NCBI RefSeq assembly: GCF_024172125.1
Contig: NZ_JAMZEA010000013.1
Coordinates: 124,001-188,000, forward strand
Length of the DNA stretch: 64,000 bases
Origin: Actinomadura rupiterrae
GTDB lineage: Bacteria > Actinomycetota > Actinomycetes > Streptosporangiales > Streptosporangiaceae
Direction: 5' to 3'
The notes beneath the pieces were generated by a model. The model searched no databases. It saw only the letters and a program-made list of their open reading frames with translations, and had not been told where the DNA came from. The position numbers and the translations under genes are program-made. Below, piece by piece: positions 59,528 to 64,000 of this stretch (positions are counted from its first letter, which is position 1; every line of letters begins with the position of its first letter).

Positions 59528-61192
59528 TCAGTTGCCGATCGAGGCCCAGAAGGCGCACTGGTGTTCCTTGGCGAGATCCGCCGACCCGATCGCATTCGGC
59601 GCCAGGGATTGGACGTGGTCGCTTCCTCGGAACGGCGACCACTTCGGCAGATTGCGCCCGTTCGGGTTGCCTGTGTGAGCGAATTGGCCCCAGTAGCGCA
59701 TCATCTGATCGGAGAGCTTGCGTTGCGCCGTTGTCGCCGGGCCGGGAAGCTGCTCGTCATCGAAGATGTACTGCAGCTCGCCACCGTGAAACGCGCCGGT
59801 GGGGAAATTCGGCTTCGCCAGCGTGGTGAACCATGGGGCGTTCGCATCACTGAATTCATAGGCGTAGACGGGTGCGTGTGCGGACAGTGCGCGGTTTCGA
59901 TCGAGGACGGGGCAGCCCCACGCCCAGTCGGTCACGACTGTCGACAGCGCCTCTCCGGGCGAGTGAAAGTGATTGCTCGGGTACCGGGCCAGGACCCGCG
60001 CGGCGTCCGCCGCGTTGAAGAGGGTGTGCATTTCCTTCTTGTAGCTGGCCTCGGTCGTCTGCTGGTGCGTCGCGGCCTCGATGGCGGCGGTGAAGAGGCG
60101 ATGCTCATCGCGCGTGATTCCCTGGATGATCGGCACGCGATTGAAACGACCTGTGGCGAACGCCTTCTGCGGGCTGAGGGGAAGCACGCCGCCGCCCGTG
60201 GTAGGCCCGGATCCGATGCCCTTGTCGGACCACTCGGCGAGTACTTCCGTTGGCAGGCCGCGGAGGCAGGACGCGGCTTTGCGGACATCCGGGCAGTGAA
60301 GCTTGGAGGCGACTTCAAGCCCGTGCCGCTCACGCTCGGCGCGTGGTAGCGGGAACCAGGTCGGCGGACCCGGGGACCATTTCTCACCGGTGCATTCCGC
60401 GCTCTGCACGATCGCCTTCTGGAAGAGGTTCGCCGAGCCGGGGGCCGCCAGATGGGAGCAGACGCTCGTACCGCCGGCCGACTCGCCGAATATGGTGACG
60501 TTCGCCCGATCGCCACCGAATGCCGAGGCATTACGCTGGACCCATTGCAGCGCAGCCTGCTGGTCCTCAAGCCCGAAGTTGCCCGACAGGTGCCGGGCCC
60601 CACCGTGATCGAGGGCGGGATGTGCGAGGAAGCCGAAAATGCCCAGGCGGTAATTGGGCGACACCACGATCACGTTGCCCGTGTTCGCCAGGCGCTGTGC
60701 GTCATACAGGCTGCCGGCGCCGTTGATGAAGCCGTTGCCATGGAACCACACCATCACCGGGAGTTTGCGGGCGCTGCTCTGGCGGGGCGTGGTGACGTTG
60801 AGGTAGAGGCAGTCCTCAGTGACGCTGGCGTCGTCGATCAACCCGCCCGCTTGCGCGCACCGGTTGCCGGGCTTCGTCGCGTCCCTGACCCCCGACCAAG
60901 ACGCGGCACGCTGAGGGGAGGCCCAGCGGAGCGGCCCCGTCGGTGGGGCCGCGTACGGGATGCCCTGGAACAGCCGCGCGCTCGCGGTGAGCCTGCCACG
61001 TACCGCGCCGGCATCGGTGGAGATCACCGTGGCGTCATCGCGGCTCGTCTCGGCGACCCGGTTCGCCGAGCTGGCACCCGCCGCTCCCGCACACGCCGAA
61101 GTGCCGAAGACCAGCGCTGTAGCGAGTAGTGTCCCCATGTGACCTGGCACAATGCGCCGCGAACGGTCGCGGCCCCGCGTTGGGCCGTGCAT
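59528..61192 (-). CDS. Exported type-B carboxylesterase
   Basis: 554 residues from ATG 61192; this start gives a basic n-region (RGRDRSRR) before the hydrophobic core LLATALVFGTSACAG, while ATG 61138 would lose it. Carboxylesterase fold: VWFHGNGFINGAGS (oxyanion hole, HGNG in place of HGGG), nucleophile Ser in TIFGESAGGTS (about 235), catalytic Glu region, and His in YEFSDANAPWF to FHGGELQYIF. A Cys after the core (TSAC) could be a degenerate lipobox. Divergent from a TetR regulator across direct repeats. Confidence 0.92.
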   Translation of the reverse strand: MHGPTRGRDRSRRIVPGHMGTLLATALVFGTSACAGAAGASSANRVAETSRDDATVISTDAGAVRGRLTASARLFQGIPYAAPPTGPLRWASPQRAASWSGVRDATKPGNRCAQAGGLIDDASVTEDCLYLNVTTPRQSSARKLPVMVWFHGNGFINGAGSLYDAQRLANTGNVIVVSPNYRLGIFGFLAHPALDHGGARHLSGNFGLEDQQAALQWVQRNASAFGGDRANVTIFGESAGGTSVCSHLAAPGSANLFQKAIVQSAECTGEKWSPGPPTWFPLPRAERERHGLEVASKLHCPDVRKAASCLRGLPTEVLAEWSDKGIGSGPTTGGGVLPLSPQKAFATGRFNRVPIIQGITRDEHRLFTAAIEAATHQQTTEASYKKEMHTLFNAADAARVLARYPSNHFHSPGEALSTVVTDWAWGCPVLDRNRALSAHAPVYAYEFSDANAPWFTTLAKPNFPTGAFHGGELQYIFDDEQLPGPATTAQRKLSDQMMRYWGQFAHTGNPNGRNLPKWSPFRGSDHVQSLAPNAIGSADLAKEHQCAFWASIGN

Positions 61193-61227
61193 GAGCCGTC
61201 TCAAGATCCCCCACCCCGATCGTCTTT

Positions 61228-61268
61228 GTGTAAGGTACGCACGAATAAAAGTGTAAGGGACGCACAAA
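61228..61268. promoter_or_regulatory. Direct repeats between carboxylesterase and TetR genes
   Basis: GTGTAAGGTACGCACGAA (61228) and GTGTAAGGGACGCACAAA (61251) repeat at 23 bp. Each is itself a weak palindrome (GTGtaaggtACGCAC). Likely operators of the TetR protein starting at 61307, repressing both genes. Confidence 0.75.
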
Positions 61269-61306
61269 GTCAAGCGTCCGGCGAGATTCGCGAGGAAGAT
61301 CCACTG

Positions 61307-62071
61307 ATGCCGACCGGCGTTGATCCACAGGAGCTGCCACCGGGGCTTGCCCTGGCCTGGGGCCTGCCCACCAAGACGAGCAAGCTCGGGAGGACGCCGT
61401 CCCAGACCGTCGAGCAGGTCGTCCAGGCGGCCGTCGAGCTGGCCGACGCGGACGGCTTCGCGGCGCTGTCGATGCCGAAGCTCGCCAAGAGACTCGGCCT
61501 CACCGCCAACGCGATCTACCGATATGTCCGGTCCCGGGACGAGCTGCTGGTGCTGCTCGCCGAGACCGGCTGGGGTCCCCCACCGGAGCTGGCGACAGGC
61601 GCCGATCACTGGCGGGCCGCGGCGACGACCTGGACGCTGGCGATGATCGACCGGTGCGACGTCCACCCCTGGCTCGTGGACCTGCCCGTCCGGGGCGCGC
61701 CGATGACGCCGAACCTGCTGCGCTGGACCGAGGCCATCCTGGAAGCCCTGACCGGCGCCGGACTCAGCCCCAAGGATGCGATTCAGTGCGCGCTGCTGCT
61801 CGATGTATATGCGCGCCGCATCGCCGATATGCGCCGCGACCTCAAGCAGAGCAACGCCGAGTCCGTCGAATCGTCTGCGGTGCAGGAATTCCTACTGCCA
61901 CTGCTGCACGAGCACGGATATCCCATCGTGGCGTCCCTGATGGTGGGCGATGATTATTCCGACGATATCGACGACAACGACCTGACCTTCGGCCTAACAC
62001 GAATCCTGGACGGCATCGACGTCCTCCTGTCGGCAAATAAAAACCGCCGCACCACCAACCCTGCCGACTAA
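61307..62071 (+). CDS. TetR-family regulator
   Basis: 254 residues from ATG 61307 (GAGGAAG upstream). DNA-binding domain: TVEQVVQAAVELADADGFAA, LSMPKLAKRLGLTANAIYRY, VRSRDELLVLL. An N-terminal arm of about 30 residues is longer than usual. The C-terminal domain (ATTWTLAMIDRCDVHPWLVD, FLLPLLHEHGYPIVASL) is of the TetR_C_27-like type seen next to export and esterase genes. The last third is markedly less GC-rich than its neighbours. Confidence 0.9.
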   Translation: MPTGVDPQELPPGLALAWGLPTKTSKLGRTPSQTVEQVVQAAVELADADGFAALSMPKLAKRLGLTANAIYRYVRSRDELLVLLAETGWGPPPELATGADHWRAAATTWTLAMIDRCDVHPWLVDLPVRGAPMTPNLLRWTEAILEALTGAGLSPKDAIQCALLLDVYARRIADMRRDLKQSNAESVESSAVQEFLLPLLHEHGYPIVASLMVGDDYSDDIDDNDLTFGLTRILDGIDVLLSANKNRRTTNPAD

Positions 62072-62125
62072 TTCACTTGTGGCGCCACCGTCCCAGTGGC
62101 TTTTTCGTGTGCCCGCTCAGACCGG

Positions 62126-62707
62126 TCACCGGCGCACCTGATAGCGCAGGTGGAGCACCCGGTTGCCCTGGATCACCACGTCTGGATCCTGCAACAGGTG
62201 CTGTGCGTCGACGGAGCCGAAGTAGCGCTTGCCGGACCCGAGCACGACGGGCGCGACGTCCATCCGCACCTCGTCGACCAGCCCGGCGGCAAGCATCTGG
62301 CCGCCGACGTCGCCGGCGGCGACCTCGACCGTGCGGTCGCCCGCGAGCTTCTGCGCCTCGGCCATGGCGGCCTCGATGCCGTCGACGAAGTGGAACGGCG
62401 CCTGGGCGTCCCAGCCCTCGGGCCTGGGCCGGTGCGTCACGACGACCACGTGGTCGACCCCGGACGGTGGCGTGCCGTCCCAGCCGTCGGTCATGTCGAA
62501 GACGTGGCGGCCGGCGATCGTCACTGCGATCTCGTCCCAGTACGGCCGGGTGTAGTCGTAGGACGCCTGCGACACCTTCAGGACGCCACCGTCGTCCAAC
62601 GGCACGTCACCGCTGGTCAGCCACGCGAAGATCGGTCCGGGATCGTCGTTGTCGGCCGCGATGAACCCATCCACCGAGACCGACGCGCTCATGACGACTT
62701 TCCCCAT
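62126..62707 (-). CDS. DHFR-family (RibD C-terminal-like) reductase
   Basis: 193 residues from ATG 62707 (GGAGG upstream). MGKVVMSASVSVDGFIAADN is the family N-terminus, with VTIAGRHVFDMTDGWDG, VEVAAGDVGGQMLAAGLVDE and FGSVDAQHLLQDPDVVIQGN. A second, only distantly similar copy of this family lies at 10.5 kb. NADPH reductase of unknown substrate. A 62-bp gap separates it from the AraC gene upstream, so co-transcription is likely. Confidence 0.9.
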   Translation of the reverse strand: MGKVVMSASVSVDGFIAADNDDPGPIFAWLTSGDVPLDDGGVLKVSQASYDYTRPYWDEIAVTIAGRHVFDMTDGWDGTPPSGVDHVVVVTHRPRPEGWDAQAPFHFVDGIEAAMAEAQKLAGDRTVEVAAGDVGGQMLAAGLVDEVRMDVAPVVLGSGKRYFGSVDAQHLLQDPDVVIQGNRVLHLRYQVRR

Positions 62708-62769
62708 GGTTCCTCCTTGTTTCGGAGCCCCCACTCTTGTGTGGCGTGCGACGTCGCTCTTGTAAGAAA

Positions 62770-63612
62770 TCAATCGGCCGGTAGCGGCCAGCCGTCCAGT
62801 GCGTGGCCGGGATGCTCGCGCAGGAACCGCCGCCGGACTTCGATGTACCGGGTCGGCGTGAGCCCGGTGAACTCCCTGAACTCGTGCCCGAAATGGGCCT
62901 GGTCGAAGTATCCGGCGCCAGCGGCAACCTCTCCCCAGTCGACCGGTGCAGCGACGTCGATCGCCAGCACGGTGGAGCTGAATCGGTAGCTGCGGGCCAG
63001 CCGTTTCGGCGTGACACCGACGATGGCTTTGAACCGCTTGGCTAGGTAAGTGCTGCTGGCGTGGGCCGCCACGCCGAGGTCGCTGATCGGTACCGTCCCG
63101 CCTGTCGCCGCGATGGCGCTGCTCGTCCGGCGGACCAGGTCCAGACCGTCGATCACCCGCAGCCGTCGCTGCAGTTCGTCCTCCAGCAACATCAGCATTT
63201 TGTGCGGGTCCGCCAGGTTCAGCCGACGCCGCAACTCGGTGACGGCAGGCCGGCCCCAGATCTGCTCCACCGTCGCGGGTCGGTCACACAACTCGGCCGC
63301 GGGAATCGGAAGGAACGGCGCCAGACCCCACGGCTTGAAGTGGACACCCACCGACCAGGTCGGCGTCGGATAGCTGAACTCCCACGCGCAGGTGGGTGTG
63401 GTGACCGCGCACCCGTCGGGGTACTCCAGGGCCTCAACGGCGGCGCCGGCGCGGATGACGAACGGCGCCCCGAGGTTGACGATCAGCAACGGCGCCGGTG
63501 CCGCCGGCAGCAACAACCGCGAGTACGGCGGGACGCCCTCCAGGTAATAGATGTCGTCGATCATCCCGTCCAGCGGCGGGCGCGGCACTCTGGACACATA
63601 CTCCACACCCAC
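62770..63612 (-). CDS. AraC-family regulator
   Basis: 280 residues from GTG 63612 (GTG 63606 also possible); the longer frame overlaps another coding region and is Ser/Arg-rich. N-terminal DUF6597-type sensor (YYLEGVPPYSRLLLPAAPAP, TPTWSVGVHFKPWGLAPFL). Two helix-turn-helices: ISDLGVAAHASSTYLAKRFK and VAAGAGYFDQAHFGHEFREF with TGLTPTRY. Relative of the Ada/SoxS branch. Likely regulates the downstream reductase. Confidence 0.88.
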   Translation of the reverse strand: MGVEYVSRVPRPPLDGMIDDIYYLEGVPPYSRLLLPAAPAPLLIVNLGAPFVIRAGAAVEALEYPDGCAVTTPTCAWEFSYPTPTWSVGVHFKPWGLAPFLPIPAAELCDRPATVEQIWGRPAVTELRRRLNLADPHKMLMLLEDELQRRLRVIDGLDLVRRTSSAIAATGGTVPISDLGVAAHASSTYLAKRFKAIVGVTPKRLARSYRFSSTVLAIDVAAPVDWGEVAAGAGYFDQAHFGHEFREFTGLTPTRYIEVRRRFLREHPGHALDGWPLPAD

Positions 63613-63760
63613 ATCATCACCGACGCCCCGTCCAGGACGGCCCGGCCCCGCCCCCGTCGGCAACGAACCGACGCCGATCCACGGGCCGACTCGTCCAGCC
63701 TCTGCAAGGTCCACCTGGATTGGATGTCTGGCCGGTTCTGCTTCGATCCCGCTGGCGCGG

Positions 63761-63955
63761 GTGGTCGCCGAGCTGACGGCGGCGCGGGGGCTGGGCCAGG
63801 CCACTGCCGAGAAGCTGGTGGACGACGTCACCGCTGACGACCAGGCAGACCGGATCGATGTCGCGGTCGCCGTCCGCGACATGGAGTCAGGCGAACAGAG
63901 CCGGGTTTCGGTCAGCGACCTCGTCACGGCCCTGGAATCCCGACTGCGGATGTAG
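63761..63955 (+). CDS. Small hypothetical protein, possibly the C-terminus of a larger gene
   Basis: 64 residues from GTG 63761: an acidic helical sequence VVAELTAARGLGQATAEKLV then DDVTADDQADRIDVAVAVRD and a final SDLVTALESRLRM. The frame is open far upstream with low-complexity content, so the true start is unclear. Protein-like composition only in the part given. No family. Confidence 0.4.
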   Translation: MVAELTAARGLGQATAEKLVDDVTADDQADRIDVAVAVRDMESGEQSRVSVSDLVTALESRLRM

Positions 63956-64000
63956 GTGCTGGCCGTGATCGGACGGCGTGTTCGGGAGGGGGCTTGGGAA

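Noticed and set aside
59528..61666. 712-residue carboxylesterase
   Set aside because: The extension overlaps the TetR gene and operators; a signal peptide begins at 61192.

Overview
The window is chromosomal DNA of a high-GC actinobacterium. Evidence: GC-rich third codon positions throughout, many GTG starts, 4-base ATGA/GTGA gene overlaps, dense divergent regulator/enzyme pairs, a DUF397 protein, DUF2690 and CAP-domain secreted proteins, and an ECF-like sigma factor fused to an extracellular domain. A member of Thermomonosporaceae/Streptosporangiales (Actinomadura-like) is my best guess, from gene style only. No phage, plasmid or CRISPR module was seen.

Layout. 0-10 kb: a helix-turn-helix regulator cut by the left edge, a frameshifted isochorismatase-type hydrolase coupled to a TRIC-like membrane protein, then regulator/enzyme pairs: HxlR with a carboxymuconolactone decarboxylase-like protein, HxlR with azoreductase, and TetR with an NmrA-like protein, the first and third sharing a clear inverted-repeat operator and the second a direct repeat. 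Between them lie TetR relics and an ArsB/NhaD-like transporter with a universal stress protein. 10-18 kb: a DHFR-like reductase with a probable MITE inserted exactly at its stop codon, carbonic anhydrase, an MprAB-like two-component system, a secreted glycosidase-like protein, and a PLP aminotransferase divergent from an XRE-cupin regulator, with gene fossils beside them. 18-30 kb: a NUDIX protein with an extra MazG-like C-terminus, a Ser/Thr kinase, a phytanoyl-CoA dioxygenase-like protein, secreted proteins, NAD kinase, an esterase and a zinc-ribbon methyltransferase. 30-36 kb: a sigma factor-CAP fusion facing a CAP paralogue, an epoxide hydrolase-like protein and a NUDIX protein.

36-42 kb is the most unusual part. 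A minus-strand operon (41.6 to about 37.9 kb) holds two O6-alkylguanine-DNA methyltransferases, a sigma factor, a 2OG-Fe(II) oxygenase and a separate Ada-type zinc domain. It looks like the Ada adaptive response split into separate genes with a sigma factor as the transcriptional output. It is riddled with tandem repeats: a 17-unit decapeptide array in the oxygenase, repeated ribosome-site/start units before the Ada-domain gene, and a 37-bp minisatellite downstream.

42-64 kb: a MarR/MFS pair, a CadD-like transporter, a TetR/aldo-keto reductase/quinone reductase module, small secreted proteins, an AraC regulator, an FAD oxidoreductase, a three-gene MoxR ATPase/metallopeptidase-VWA module, an Hsp20/MerR/STAS stress cluster, a DUF4184 gene with an internal stop, a carboxylesterase/TetR pair, and a second DHFR-like reductase beside an AraC regulator.

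Several genes are broken by single-base changes, some in short homopolymers. These may be true decay or uncorrected read errors, and the sequence alone cannot separate the two.
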